Origin: Saksenaea vasiformis B4078
Lineage: Eukaryota; Mucoromycota; Mucoromycetes; Mucorales; Saksenaeaceae
Direction of reading: 5' to 3'
NCBI GenBank assembly: GCA_000697055.1
Contig: JNDT01002074.1
Span: forward strand, 1-62,946
Length of the DNA stretch: 62,946 nt
Below the pieces are notes generated by a model. That model made no database searches. It was given only the letters and a program-made list of their open reading frames with translations, and was not told the DNA's origin. Positions 1-12,361 of the stretch are shown here, in pieces; position 1 is the stretch's first letter, and each line of letters starts with the position of its first letter. The position numbers were made by a program, and so were the translations under genes.

Positions 1-344
1 TGGGAGGGGGGGGGGGGGGGGGGGGGGGTCGCACTCGTGAAAACTTTTTGAAAAGCCACAGTGGAACAGTTACAAATATCGTCTTAAAAAAATGAAAGGG
101 ACTTTGTTGGACATAAGGGATCTTTTGCTTAATTTGTAGCATTTCGATCCGAGATGATTAATGTCGCTTAGATGTTGAAATACTATATTTAACTGCAAGC
201 TTTATAATTACGTTCCTGATAGAGATGGATCCAATAGTCTCGAGTAGCGCTAAGTTTCTGATTACAGCGTTATTCATACCGAACCAAGAAATGGTGTGTT
301 TGGAATAAGCGCTTGCGACAGCTATATGTACTTTTGCGCTTAAG
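1..344. other. Window start: poly-G run, no gene seen
   Basis: A run of about 24 G lies at positions 5-28, interrupted only by its flanks; it may be a genuine homopolymer or a sequencing/assembly edge effect. The rest up to about 344 is AT-rich with no recognisable coding potential. Confidence 0.6.
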
Positions 345-1485
345 TCGAAGTGCATCTTGTACCGGAAGGTGATACGTCTTGACGCTGAGCAGTGGTTTAT
401 TTGCGTTAATCCAAGGAATAGTTTGCACCTGGATAAACCTCATTTTGCATTAAAATGCTTCAGTGATAATTTTTCGATATCCCGTCGGAAAGCAGTAAAA
501 ATGTCTCAAGGTAAGGAAATCCTAGTTGAAACAACAAACGGTTTTTGCATTGAGGTCCGTCAGTGATGAATTCCCAGTATCCCACCGGAAAGCAGTAAAA
601 ATGTCTCACGATAAGAGCATGTTCCATCCAAAGTAATCCATACTTAAAGGATCACACGGATTTTTTTTTATTTGGCTCTGTTCTCTTTAACGTCCCCGGT
701 AAGGAGGTCAATTTATATGCATACACAATTATTCATGTTTTTTGTCTATCGTTTAGCCTGCATGACCTCTGTCCCGGACCGTCCTGTCTGTGGTGTAGCC
801 CTTTGTTCACCACCAGGTAAGCAAGTATTATCGCACGCTGCCTTATCCAACTTTTACAACAGGATATCAAAAGCATCTTCCATTTACTAACCGTGGTTGA
901 TTTTTTTTATGCTGCTCCAATAAATTATGCGTCCATCTGGGGACCAAGTTGATGTAAGTAAACATATGATTTTGTTGCCAATTCGTTAACTAATGACCGC
1001 ATATTCAATTCTTTCCTTAGCGCAAACTCGGTTCTTCCTGGACGCATAGTTTATTGAGAGTAGCGTAAAAGGTTGGTGAAAATTTATATCTTCGTTGAAT
1101 AATCGCGGGTTCTCTGTTGTTTGACATGTCCAGTCCGGCCCGGTCGCAGAGAAAAGGGATAGAAAAAAGAACCATTGTAAGCGAAGGGGAAAAAAGAAAA
1201 GGCAGAAAGTGTCAGATCTAAGGGGATGACGAAATGGAAGAAACGAGTGAGGAAAAAGATCGAAAGTGGGAATCCGTACTATAAGAAAGAGAGAAGAGAA
1301 AGCAAGTAGAAAAGAACGCAAAGTTAAACTGAGGAGAGAGATTGTGGGGAAAGAGGAGCCAAAAGAGCTGCGATTGTAGCCATGCTGCATCGGGAGGTTG
1401 TAGGTGAAGACTCCAATCATAGTAGCAAATCGTTGCGAATGGTTCGAGGGAGCAGAAGTGTAAAAAGTTGTTCAATAAACGGTAG
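345..1485 (-). repeat. Dispersed repeat, copy A (minus orientation)
   Basis: Read on the minus strand, this stretch aligns with the repeat at 15827-16775 and the one at 59350-60180: shared blocks include ACATCAACTTGGTCCCCAGA (around 932-951), a GGTAAGGAGGTCAATTTATA block and a CCGGAAAGCAGTAAAAATGT block. The last block occurs twice (about 485-504 and 583-602) as an internal tandem duplication of roughly 100 bp. The element's terminal TTCAATAAAC sequence is at about 1471-1480, but it is separated from the body (ending near 1080) by about 380 bp of purine-rich DNA, so this copy looks interrupted. No open frame is conserved between copies, so it is probably a non-autonomous or decayed transposable element. 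Confidence 0.7.
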
Positions 1486-2682
1486 TTCCCTGCCTAGATC
1501 AAAACGGTTGTCATTGTCAACTTACACATTCTGAGAATCTACGCATAAACGTTAGTACTACGTGCAAATGCTTTTTGTTGTATGGGAGCTTTCCTTCGCA
1601 AAACAGCACGATCCACGTGACCCTGATCGTTAACCATTAATTTATCACAGGATCAAATTTCGAGGATGCATCGTACATGTTGAGGAAAGGCCATCTAGGA
1701 CGATGAACAAAATCTGGTGCGTGTGTTGGAGGTCTTACCAGTGTCGTAGAGTTTGAGTAACTGAATAGCTAATCACGCGGGTTTAGAATAAAGCAATGTT
1801 ATTGGACGAAATCTTTACTCAAATCGTCCTTCAACACGGATGGTCTGGCACGAGCAACTGAGAACTGTTTAAAACTCTAACGGAGGTGAAACCTCATTGT
1901 ATTCTTCTGGATAAAAAAAAAGGGTAAAAGGAAAATATCATGCAAATAGAATGATCACACAATGATTGAGAACGTGCCACTATGGATTATTGGGGGAAAA
2001 AACGTTCGGAATTGGAGTCACATGATTGATTACTATTGAGGTAAATGGGTTATGAAAGCCAGGAAAACATCAGACTAAATGTCGAAATTAAGCATAACTA
2101 CGCATACAGTTGATGGCTTATATTGAAAAATAGCTAGCTGCGACATGTTAACCTACATGTACCAAAAAGGAAAAAGAAAGAAGTATAGATACTCTGTAGT
2201 TTTGTGCCCTGAAGTATAATCTCAATAGCCGAACTCAATTTCTAAGGAAGGACTTTCTCATGGCATTTTCCATAAACATCCGGATTTCTCATAGCATCTA
2301 AAGGTCCTTTGTATAATACTTTTACGTTAAGAATATTACATGTTTGACAATTCTATAAAAGGAGGGAAGGAGGCTCCACAGCGCGGAGCCGCTTTAAGAG
2401 CAGCCTTAAAACAAACACTACCATAACGGGAAATTCTAGCCTTTCTTTTGCCTATTGACATCGGAAACGTTTTCTGACGGTTACAGAAAGAATGTCCACG
2501 TCTCTTTGACCAACTATGTACTCATAACCTCAACTTGACCCTGGAAAAAAATTATTATTATCGGAACGACATGGACTGTAATTCCTTCTATCACCAATCA
2601 CCGCATAAATTCACGTAGAACAACATTATTGTGCAGCGATGAATTAATCAGAGGTGTCATCTATCGGTCCCATTGCTGTTCA
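1486..2682. other. Intergenic, nothing recognised
   Basis: AT-rich DNA upstream of the first oligopeptide transporter. I see no long frames, RNA genes or repeats that I recognise. Confidence 0.5.
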
Positions 2683-2691
2683 TATATAAAA
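2683..2691 (+). promoter_or_regulatory. TATA-like element of OPT gene 1
   Basis: TATATAAAA lies about 110 bp upstream of the ATG at 2802. The tandem paralogue has a similar TATAAAA at 627-633 of the 6 kb block (6627-6633), which supports both as core promoter elements. This is motif-based only. Confidence 0.4.
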
Positions 2692-2801
2692 TGGACCTTT
2701 CTAAGCTCTCCAGCTGTCTTTGATACCAGTTTAAGCAGCATTACCTCTACTTTTCTCTTTATTGACGTATCAACTGCATAATCACACACCGTTCTGTCTC
2801 C

Positions 2802-5375
2802 ATGGATGAAAAGGTCGCGAAGAACGGGGAAGTGGAGTATGACGGTCACTCCTCTTCCAAAGAAAAAAACATCGACAAATCGTCCTATGATGACCAATAC
2901 GAACTTCCTGCATCAGAGAATTTGGTATATGACGAAGAAGATGTTAATATCAAGATCGTAAATGAATTGACATCAACGGAAGACGACACCACTCTTAGGT
3001 GTTTTACCCTCCGCTCAATATTGGTTGGCGCAGTAAGTGAAGTTGAATACGTACACGATTGCGCACTAAGACTCCATTTTAGATGCTTAGTGCTCTCGGT
3101 TCTTCCGTTTGTCAATTGATGCAGTTTAAGCCAGTTCTTATTCAAATATCCGACATGTTTTTGGTGATTGTCTCTTATTTACTTTGCAAACTCTGGGCAA
3201 GAACTCTCCCTTCTGGCGGCTGGCTCAATCCTGGCCCCTTCAATGTGAAAGAACATACTTGCATTTATTTCATGGTTTCATCGGCAAATGCGTCAGCTTA
3301 TGCTACATATATCCTCGGTGCACAACAACTACTGTACAACGATTCTCCCTCTCCTGCAGGAGGTATGTTTCTACTTTTCGCGTCACAAATTGTTGGTTAC
3401 GGAATTGCTGGTCAACTACGTCCCTATCTTGTCTACCCTGCTCACATCACATGGCCCCTCTCGCTGCCCACCGTTTCGCTTTTGAAGACTCTAAACACTG
3501 GAAGCGAAGAATCAAAATGGCGTACAAAGTTATTCTTCATGGTTTTCGGTGGCATATTTGTCTATCAATTTATTCCACAATACATATTCCCTGTTCTAGG
3601 TGGCGTCTCCATCTTCTGCCTGGCCAAACGAGATTCACCGTGGTTCATGCGTCTTTTCGGTGGCTTGGACGTTTATGAAGGGATGGGTATTTTCCAACTC
3701 TCTTTCGATTGGAGCTTCTTAAATTACTTCAGTCCTTTGATCCTTCCGTGGTACGTTCAGTTGAATATATACGCGGGTATTCTTGCCAGTTGGATCCTAG
3801 CTCCGCTACTATACTACTACAATGTCTGGGAAGCACAGAAGTTTCCTTTCTTGTCCCCTGCTATTTTTTGGATCAACTCGACCACGGGAGTGTACGAGCA
3901 GTATCCTCAAAAGCACGTGCTTAACCCCGACAACTCTTTGAACCTCACAAAATTCGAGGAAATCGGACCGCCATGGTACAGCACGTGGAACGCAATCATC
4001 TACGTACTTCTCAACATGGGCGTCACTGCATCCATAACGCATATTGCTCTCTTCTACGGAAAGGACATCAAAGAAACATTCATCTGCCAGTGGAGAAACA
4101 TGAAGAATAAGGAAAACCAAGAAGACGTTCACATGCGTTTGATGGCAGCTTATAAAGAGGTAGATTATAAATGTACCCATCTAGAAGGATACTAATCAAC
4201 TGCCCTTCAAGGTACCTGCTTGGTGGTACTATACTGTCTATGCCATCGGTATCGCCCTCAACATTGGTCTTGCTTATGCTAATAGAAGCCAACTTCCCTG
4301 GTGGGGTGTGATCTTTGCCATTGGAATGTCAACTATTCTATCACTTCCTCTCAATTTCATCCAAGCATTGACAGGTATTGGCTTTGGGCTCAACGTCGTT
4401 GCTGAAATGATATGCGGTTTCGTCCTCCCCGGATATCCAAGTGAGTCTTACAGAGAATTTCTTACTTTCTCATATTGACCCCGTTATCAAATAGTCGCAA
4501 ATATGTATTTCAAGACTCTAGGCTTTAATACCCTGCAACAGGCTCAGCATTTGGCTCAAGACTTAAAAGTTGGCCACTATCTCAAAGTGCCACCTCGTAT
4601 GACCTTCAGTTACCAGATATTTGGTACCATAGTCGGGTGTATCTTTAACTATATCATCAACCACGTGAGTCGTACAAAGTTGTTCCTAATCAAAGCTCAC
4701 GTCGATGTAGGAAATTGTCCAAAACAAAGCTGAAATTCTCCTGTCGGGAGGTAACAACTTTTGGAGCGGTAGGAGTATATTGGTAAATATAGAAGATGAA
4801 CCCGCGTTGTTTCACATATACTAACTAGTTGAGACGTTTAGACGATCAATTCTGCTGCCATTACCTGGGGTGCCGTTGGACCAATGGCCATGTTTGGTCC
4901 TGGTACTCGCTACTATATCTTCTTGTGGGCCTTTGTTATTGGGTTTTTCTTGCCTGTCCCGTTCTATATTTTGCATAGATTCTACCCTAAGGTGGGCTTT
5001 AACAAATTCAATACGGTCGTGCTTCTTCAAGGGATGTGCGCGTTAGGCGAAACCGTGACCAGTTTTTACACAGTTGCGTTCTTTATCGCCGGCTACTCGC
5101 AATGGTACCTGAAGCGTTACCATCAGAGTTGGTTCATCAAGCATAATTACCTCATCTCGGCAGCTCTTGACTCTGGAACTTCAATTATGGCCTTCCTGCT
5201 AGCTATGTCCGTCCAAGGTGGTGGAAACGGAGAAGAACATCTCTTCCCAGCATGGGCCGGAAACCCAGGTATGCTCATCATCAAATGAATGATACTATAT
5301 TAATAACTCGACTTTCATGAAGATCTTCCCCACAAGGATTACTGCTGTGCTGATTGTCCACCAGGGACTAGGTGA
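2802..5375 (+). CDS. Oligopeptide transporter, OPT family (tandem copy 1)
   Basis: Predicted proton-coupled oligopeptide (or glutathione/siderophore-type) importer of the plasma membrane. Seven exons fit: 2802-3032, 3083-4159, 4212-4440, 4495-4664, 4711-4782, 4842-5268, 5323-5375, giving about 752 residues, typical for fungal OPTs. Visible family marks are the NPGPFN-KEH motif after the first membrane segments, the GGISIFCLAKR-type region, PWWGVIFAI, GYPIANMYFKTLG, HYLKVPPR, SGGNNFW and the late KRYHQSWF..NYLISAALDSGT block, with many hydrophobic segments throughout. The N-terminus is acidic and hydrophilic, and the C-terminus ends in a cysteine-rich DYCCADCPPGTR tail. Introns carry TACTAA-type branch points (4190s and 4820s). 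A paralogue with the same exon plan follows at 6790. Substrate cannot be read from sequence. Confidence 0.95.
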
Positions 5376-6626
5376 TACCATATTGAATCTTATCAATAAA
5401 CATTATGCAACAAAGTACGACTTCGAGTGTACGTTCTTTAAAGGAAAAGATTATCAAATACGTATAGGCTTTCTGTACCAGTCATATTTGACAACTGCCA
5501 GGGCATTTACCTTTATTTAGGGGTGATGGATAGTGCATATAAGCGTGTAAAATGCCGTGTTTGTGTTTCCAGCGCACATACCCCTTCGTAAGGTTCGATC
5601 ACTTGATCTAGTCAAATATAGGAGCAAGGTACGACAATCGTTTGTCCTTTCCTAAAATGAATCTGTTGACTATCAGACCGTCCACTGATTAACTCATATA
5701 TTCTCAAACAATATCCGCAGTGTGTGCGGATTTTTTGCTGACGCCATTTAAAGAAGCTAATATTGGTACTGCGGACAATCATCTTTCTTAATGACCTGCA
5801 TACGATGATGCTTGAACAGTTAAGAAACGTCAAATTAATGATTAAAAAACATTAATCAAAAAAGAAACGGGTACAAGCAAAGTGTATTCGTGATGTTAAA
5901 TGAACTTACCTTTTGTATATAAAAAATGCAGTATCACGGTGCATACTTACCGGAATCACGAAAACATCCTAGCTTTATATGTCAAACAGAAACTCTGCTG
6001 TGGCAGGGGAATTTGATAGTGCAAGGTAAATGTGTTCGATGGGTCTTTCTAACAAATGAAGATAAATGATGAAGTTTAGTGGCAAATGGCGTATTTTACA
6101 GTGGCGGCTCCGAGTGTACGACAATTGATTACCTGAAAATGAAAGATTGTGCTGGGTCACAAGCCAAGTTAGATATGCCTATCATTAAGAAAGACCCTGA
6201 AAGCGGAAAAAAAGTTTTCTTTAAACATTAAGACAGACATGGCTACAAACGCCTTTGACGTATTGTATGATAAACTCGCATGTGACAGAGCGAAAATAGA
6301 AGGCATGAGTGTGCTTGCAGATAGAAAGAAGAAGAAGAAAGAGAATAGATATGGTTGTTCTGAACCTTAACTGTAGACATCTTTGTGTTTCATGTTTCTT
6401 GGCAATTCAAGCGAGATTTCCTAAATGATATAAAAAAGTACCATATATGGAGATATTTATCTGCATTTGGGAATGGCTGGCTAAATTGGTAACGTCAAAC
6501 GCATCTCAACCCATGTGGAACAAGGTCCCTCGGAGGCATAAACCAATGAAAGAGTATTCCCTGACCCATTTCCATATTCGCTGTCAAGAAATCTTACTGT
6601 TATCGAATGAGGTTGGGGAAAAAAAG
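5376..6626. other. Intergenic between the two OPT genes
   Basis: About 1.25 kb of AT-rich DNA with no supported gene. The 3' end of OPT gene 1 and the promoter of OPT gene 2 must lie here. Confidence 0.5.
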
Positions 6627-6633
6627 TATAAAA
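6627..6633 (+). promoter_or_regulatory. TATA-like element and pyrimidine tract of OPT gene 2
   Basis: TATAAAA about 160 bp before the ATG at 6790, followed by a long C/T-rich stretch (about 6690-6760), a common arrangement in fungal promoters. Motif-based only. Confidence 0.4.
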
Positions 6634-6789
6634 TATGTTAGTGCATGGTGTTGGCCACTTCTTACTTCTTTACTAACAGTACTTATCTAATCTTCGCCCT
6701 TTTTTTTATCACTTCTTCTTTCACTTTTTTTTCTTTCTTCCTGCCATTTTTCATCTCGTCTCCGCTGACCTCTTTCGCTCTGTTACATA

Positions 6790-9379
6790 ATGTCGGAGAA
6801 GGCTGACAATATTGATCCATCCTTTGAAAAAGCTGATGGTCTTTCTCAAGAGCTATCTTCTGGGAAGAAAGAACCTATTGAAGCATACAACTATGAAATC
6901 GAAGAATTTAACGAAGGAGACATTGACTATGAAGGAGAAGACGTCTATATTCAAATCGCAAATGCATTAGCAAGTACAGAGGATGACACCACGCTTAGAT
7001 GTCTCACGATCCGAGCCATACTTACTGGAATCGTAAGTTTATCGTGCTATTCTTATCTCTTATCTCAAACATATATTATTCCATTCAAAGGTTCTCGGAG
7101 CGGTCAGTTCTTCAGTTGCCCAACTGATGCAGTTTAAACCAGTCCAAGTCACGCTTTCAAACACATTTATGATGATCCTTGCTTATTTGATTTGCAATCT
7201 CTGGTACAGGATCCTCCCCAAAGGCGGATGGCTTAATCCTGGGCCATTCAATACTAAGGAACATGCATGCATATACGTCATGGTCTCATCAGCAAACACG
7301 TCTGCATACGGTACATACATCCTTGGTGCTCAACAATTATACTTCTCAAACTCTCCAAGCATTGCTGGTGGTATCTTTTTGCTTTTTGCAACGCAGATTG
7401 TCGGTTACGGAATTGCTGGTCAATTGCGCCCCTTCCTGGTATATCCTGCACATGTGATATGGCCTCAAGCACTACCCACGGTTTCCCTGCTGAAAACTCT
7501 CAACACGAATAGCGACGACTCAAAGCGACGTACCAAGTTCTTTTTCATTGTCTTTGGTTCCATCTTCGTATATGAATTTATTCCTCAGTATATGTTTACT
7601 CTTCTTGGTGGTATTTCTATCTTTTGCTTGGCGAAGCGGGACTCCCAAGTGTTCCAAAACATATTTGGTGGCACGAACGTAAACGAAGGTCTCGGAATCC
7701 TCAACATTTCCTTTGATTGGAACTTCTTGACCCAGTTGAGCCCATTGGTCCTCCCTCTATACGTGCAAATGAATTATTTCGCAGGCATTGCGCTTCTGTG
7801 GCTTATCGCTCCTCTTTTGTACTATAATAACGTCTGGAACGCACAGAAGTTTCCTTTCTTATCCAACAAGCTATTCTTTATCAACGAAACTTCAGGAAAA
7901 GGCGAACCATATCCCCAACATTTGGTTCTCAATGATGACAACTCACTGAACTATACCAAGTACGAAGAAGTCGGCCCAGCGTATTATTCGATTGTGTTCG
8001 CTATTCAGTACGTCCTCCTTAACATAGGTGTGACCGCTACCATTACCCACGTTGGTTTATATTACGGCAAAGAGATTTTTCAGGCGTTCCGGGATCAGTG
8101 GAGGAGGATGTCAACCAAAGACGTGGACGAAAAGGATGTGCATATGCGCTTGATGGCAGCCTACAAAGAGGTAAGAGTACAAATTTTCTGGTCTGACTGA
8201 TCGACGTGGGTTTCAGGTCCCGGCCTGGTGGTATTACCTCTTGTTTGTCATCGGCATTGCTCTCAATATAGGTCTAGCTTACGCTAACCACAGCCAGCTT
8301 CCTTGGTGGGGTGTCATTTTTGCTATTGCAATGTCAACAATTCTCTCGCTTCCACTGAATCTTATTTCCGCTATCACTGGTATTGGTTTCGGCTTGAATG
8401 TAGTAGCCGAAATGATTTGCGGTTTCATTTTGCCAGGCTATCCAGGTACGAAAAAAAAGCCCCTACTTTTCTGACAACTTGATACTGAACTTCAACTTTT
8501 CAAAGTTGCCAATATGTACTTCAAGACGCTAGGATTTAACACCATGAATCAAGCCGGTGTCATGGCACAAGATCTAAAGATCGGACATTACTTAAAGGTT
8601 CCTCCTCGCATGGTCTTCTTAAACCAGATCCTTGGTACTATTGTCGGATGCTTACTTAACTACGTTATCAATCGTGTAAGTGGATAAGGGGATTCTAAAA
8701 GAAAAGGTCTCATCGGTTTTCACAGGTCCTTATCGAAAACAAGACCGCTATCCTGCTATCAGGCGGCAACAATTTCTGGAGTGGAACCAACCTACAGGTA
8801 GAAGAAAGGACATAGAAATATGCTAGGTACTTATTTCCTGAAACATAGACGATTGACGCTTCCGCCATCACATGGGGTGCTATTGGCCCTATGGCTATGT
8901 TTGGCCCGCATACCATGTACTATGTGGTGTTATGGGGCTTCATCATTGGTTTCTTTGTGCCTGTTCCTGCATGGTTGCTGCATAAAAAGTTTCCTAACCG
9001 GGGATTTAACTATATTAACACGATTGTTCTTCTCAACGGATTGTTCGTTGTACCTGGATCCAGCACGTGCCAATTCACCGTCGGCTTTATTATCATCCTA
9101 TTTTCGCAGTACTACCTGAAACGATATCACCGAAGTTGGTTTGTGAAGAACAACTATCTGATTTCTGCTGCTCTCGATTCCGGAACATCTATCCTTGTAT
9201 TTATCCTTGCAATGGCAGTACAAGGTGGAGCGAATGGTGAAAGTTATCTTTTCCCAGAATGGGCTGGTAATCTCCGTAAGTTTTATTACATAACCACTTA
9301 TATCCTAATCCTTTATGCTATCATAGTCAGCGGAAATGCCGATTACTGTTGCCAAGACTGTCCACAGCCGTCCTCCTAA
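6790..9379 (+). CDS. Oligopeptide transporter, OPT family (tandem copy 2)
   Basis: Paralogue of the gene at 2802. Seven exons fit: 6790-7032, 7091-8170, 8217-8445, 8506-8675, 8726-8797, 8849-9275, 9327-9379, giving about 757 residues. The last five exons have exactly the same lengths as in copy 1 (229, 170, 72, 427, 53 nt), so the pair arose by duplication after the introns were in place. It keeps the same OPT signatures: NPGPFN-KEH, PWWGVIFAI, GYPVANMYFKTLG, HYLKVPPR, SGGNNFW and KRYHRSWF. The tail again ends in a Cys cluster (DYCCQDCP). The N-terminal acidic tail is longer and differs most between the two, the usual place for regulatory divergence. Likely a plasma-membrane peptide importer; substrate unknown. 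Confidence 0.95.
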
Positions 9380-11284
9380 CTAAGCTTAAATATTGGAGTA
9401 GGGCTTTTCTCGTTACTATCCCTTTTCACAGAATGCAAATATTGAGACGTGTACTATTCGAACATTATAAGCTTTTACCACGCCTTATCGCAGTATATAA
9501 TGCCTCTGGAAATAATATAATCGGAGTAATGTACCATTTTCATCGCATCTATTTAGTCGATTCATCTTGACACAGTCTCAGAGTTGTAAAAAATGATCCA
9601 ATGGCTGGAACGATGGCGTGAAGAAGTTCATTTCCCAAAAGAATAATAAAAAAGAAGGGTAATTGTGTTGCTAGAACTTTATCTGCACCTGATGCGGCTA
9701 TGCATACGTCTTCATTTACACTTTGCCGTATCCTGTTTGACTGAGCGAATGCGCTTCTTTCAGAACAGTATCACATTCCAAAGGTAAATAAGTTTTTCAG
9801 GGAAGACTGTCCTGTTTGACAAAAGTATAGATTACCCTAGACGACAGGACTCGACTAGCACTGATCGTCAAATGAACTAGTCTGGGAGCAGTACCTCAAT
9901 TTTTTTTCGAGTATAGAAAGACCGGTTTTCCAACTCTGAAGAGTCTGAAAGACGGACAAATGTTTCTTCTGGAATCTGCGCAATTGTCCCGTCAGTTCTC
10001 ATGTTCATTGAATAAGGATACAGCCATAACGGACAATAGGGACATGGAGATCACCTTCAAGAAAGCGAAACGAGCAAAGCGTTCGTAATCTCTGACTTCT
10101 GCCGATTCCCAGAACCGAGGCTGGCGATCCAGTCGTCTGGAGAGCCGATCGCGGTGTGATGATGCGTTCGTTGGCGTTGATTGTCCTTGTGACGACGTGT
10201 GTCACACCCCTTCGACAAGTGCCAAAGAGTACTGTGGCGTGTGTCAATCTAATCGGGCGACGCAGATACATTGAGTGCTTGTGGACAAGAGGTCCCAAAA
10301 ACAAGAGACTTATCGATGGAATGCCAACGACAAAGTCGACTGACTTGTAGACGTACTTACGAGTGGCTCAATATCGATTTCGGCACTACGAATTATCTAA
10401 TTTCTATAATCAAGATGCCGTCATGGTTCAGGTTTATTATTATAAGGAATTCATATAACGCTCGATTAGGTATGACAAGATCGAACTGGAGTCGTATGGA
10501 ACAGGCGTAAAGGGACAACTCAGATTCCAAAATGTCTCTTGGACGGAAGTCATAAACACTTGTATGGGATGCCTGCAAAGTAGTCAGCGAAAAAGGGAAG
10601 AAGTGGAGAACTCCATGCTCCAACAACAAAAAGATCCGCAATCGTAGGGACTTCATTGAATAGAAAAAAGAGAAGGATCCTCAACGCTTAACCGTTGATG
10701 GCGGTGACCATGAAAAGGTGGCCAGGAGTTTTCGATTTCGAGGCCCATTTTCGAATTTTCAGGCGAATGAAAAGGCGGAAAATCCGTTGAATTGCATATC
10801 GGACGCCCAATATTCTTATATACAGGACATACGACTCGGCAGAATCGTGATAGCAGTTCCCGTCATGACAACTAGAGATTTGTGGATGCCGACGTAGCAC
10901 CAGTGATACGTGTGTCGTCAGCGGCAGTGATTCATATGAAACGTGGTACATGATCTGAGGTTAAACTTCAAGGCGCACTTATTCGTCTCAGCAAACAACG
11001 AAATTTGGCTCTGTTATTTCAAGACGAAATGTTACTGAAACGTACATCGATAACAGTGATCGCTTCTCCATTTCAAAGCATATGACCTTTTCGAGAATAG
11101 GCACAGAAATGGTTTTTCCAGGGTTGTACGATCCACACAGCATTGATCGTTCAATAAACTGTGTAGCGGATAAGGGACCTTGTGTAAATAAATTATGAAA
11201 TTATTGGATTTTGAACAAGCATTTGCGTCAGTTAGATATCCTCAGACGTTCATGTGTAATAATTTCGCGTTGGGAAGCGACGAC
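9380..11284. other. Intergenic, nothing recognised
   Basis: About 1.9 kb with only short overlapping frames on both strands and no recognisable domain. It may contain old transposon remains, but I cannot assign any. Confidence 0.5.
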
Positions 11285-11410
11285 CTTTTGCGCGGGGGAG
11301 TAGTTTATTTTGCGTCAACCCAAGTCCAATCTTTTCCTTAGCGCAAATTGGACCCTTGATGGACGCAAAACTTACTTAAAGTAGTGTAAAAAGTAATTCA
11401 ATAAACAGTA
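11285..11410 (-). repeat. Dispersed repeat, deletion derivative (copy F)
   Basis: Only the two ends of the dispersed repeat appear fused here: TTTTGCGTCAACCCAAG from one end, then the TTAGCGCAAATTGGACCC / GATGGACGCAAAA / GTAAAAAGTAATTCAATAAA terminal blocks. The whole internal 700-800 bp found in copies A-C is missing, as in MITE-like deletion derivatives. Confidence 0.6.
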
Positions 11411-11536
11411 TATTCATAACAACGATGTCATCATGGAAGGAGGATTTGCTGTGTATGTTTTTCCTTTATTGTCTCCCAGGTGAAACGTCAGGTTTTTCTT
11501 TCAGCATGTGAAAGCGCAGATTCTTTGTTTCCCGCA

Positions 11537-12361
11537 TCATGTCTCAATCCACGAAATAAAAGTGCCATATTCTCGGACCCGCCTCGATCTGTTACGCTTT
11601 TTTTTCATTGATGGTGTTGGCGGTAGTGCTTCATCTAACAGCTTCGTTGTCATTTCGGATGAGACGCTTAACGTTGACTCCGTGTCCCGAGATGCTGTCT
11701 CAATTGTCGGCGGTTGTATTGACGGAGGTAGCGCAGTAGTATTCTGCTTCGTATATTTCCCCACCAGTAAGCCGTGTTCCACTCGTATTTCATCCTTCCT
11801 CCGTGCCATTAAATATTCTTCAAGTATCATTGCATTCCGCCAGTTACACTTGAATATAATGTCAACAAAATCACCGACGATGGGGCAGAGCCCGATCTTG
11901 TATGACCAAATAAATGAGTCCGCAAACGTCCGAGAATCCACATGGAACTTACGACGAAATCGATTATAGCAATACTCATCATTTTTGCTACGATCCTCCT
12001 TGGCAAATTAGCTCTGCTGGCTACTCGAATAAGATACACTGCAAGCACTAGGCCTATCAAGTCGCCAACAATCGGTATGAGGCCTGAATCAACGTAAGTT
12101 AAGAAAAAGAGCTGCGGCCATCACTTTTGTATTATTACCTATCGCGCCATCTAGTCCCATCACATATGCTCGATCTAAATACCATGCTTGATGTTTTACT
12201 TGAATAAGAACATTTTTGTCGCGCGCGCTCAGTATCATGTCGTTCGGAGGCAATTTTTGAAACCGTGGCCGTTTAATGTCGAGCATTGATTCTTCTGGAT
12301 TTGAAGTATTTGTGTTTTTCATGGACGGGATATCATTCGTGTTGACAGGGTGCACATTCAT
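11537..12361 (-). CDS. DUF4112 domain membrane protein
   Basis: Three exons fit on the minus strand: 12361-12139, 12083-11953, 11896-11537, giving about 237 residues. The middle of the protein has the paired hydrophobic GLIPIVGDLIG and GLCPIVGDFVD motifs typical of the fungal DUF4112 family, preceded by an aromatic KHQAWYLDRA segment and followed by NWRNAMILEEYL. The C-terminal third is hydrophilic, rich in Ser/Thr/Pro, and ends in a basic KKKRNRSRR patch. No enzymatic role is known for the family; the repeated P-I-V-G-D hairpins suggest membrane insertion. The start at 12361 is the first ATG in frame. Confidence 0.8.

Noticed and set aside
986..1475. Two overlapping minus-strand frames of 85 and 144 codons
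   Set aside because: They are Phe/Ser/Leu-rich translations of a purine-rich stretch inside repeat copy A, with no similarity to known proteins.
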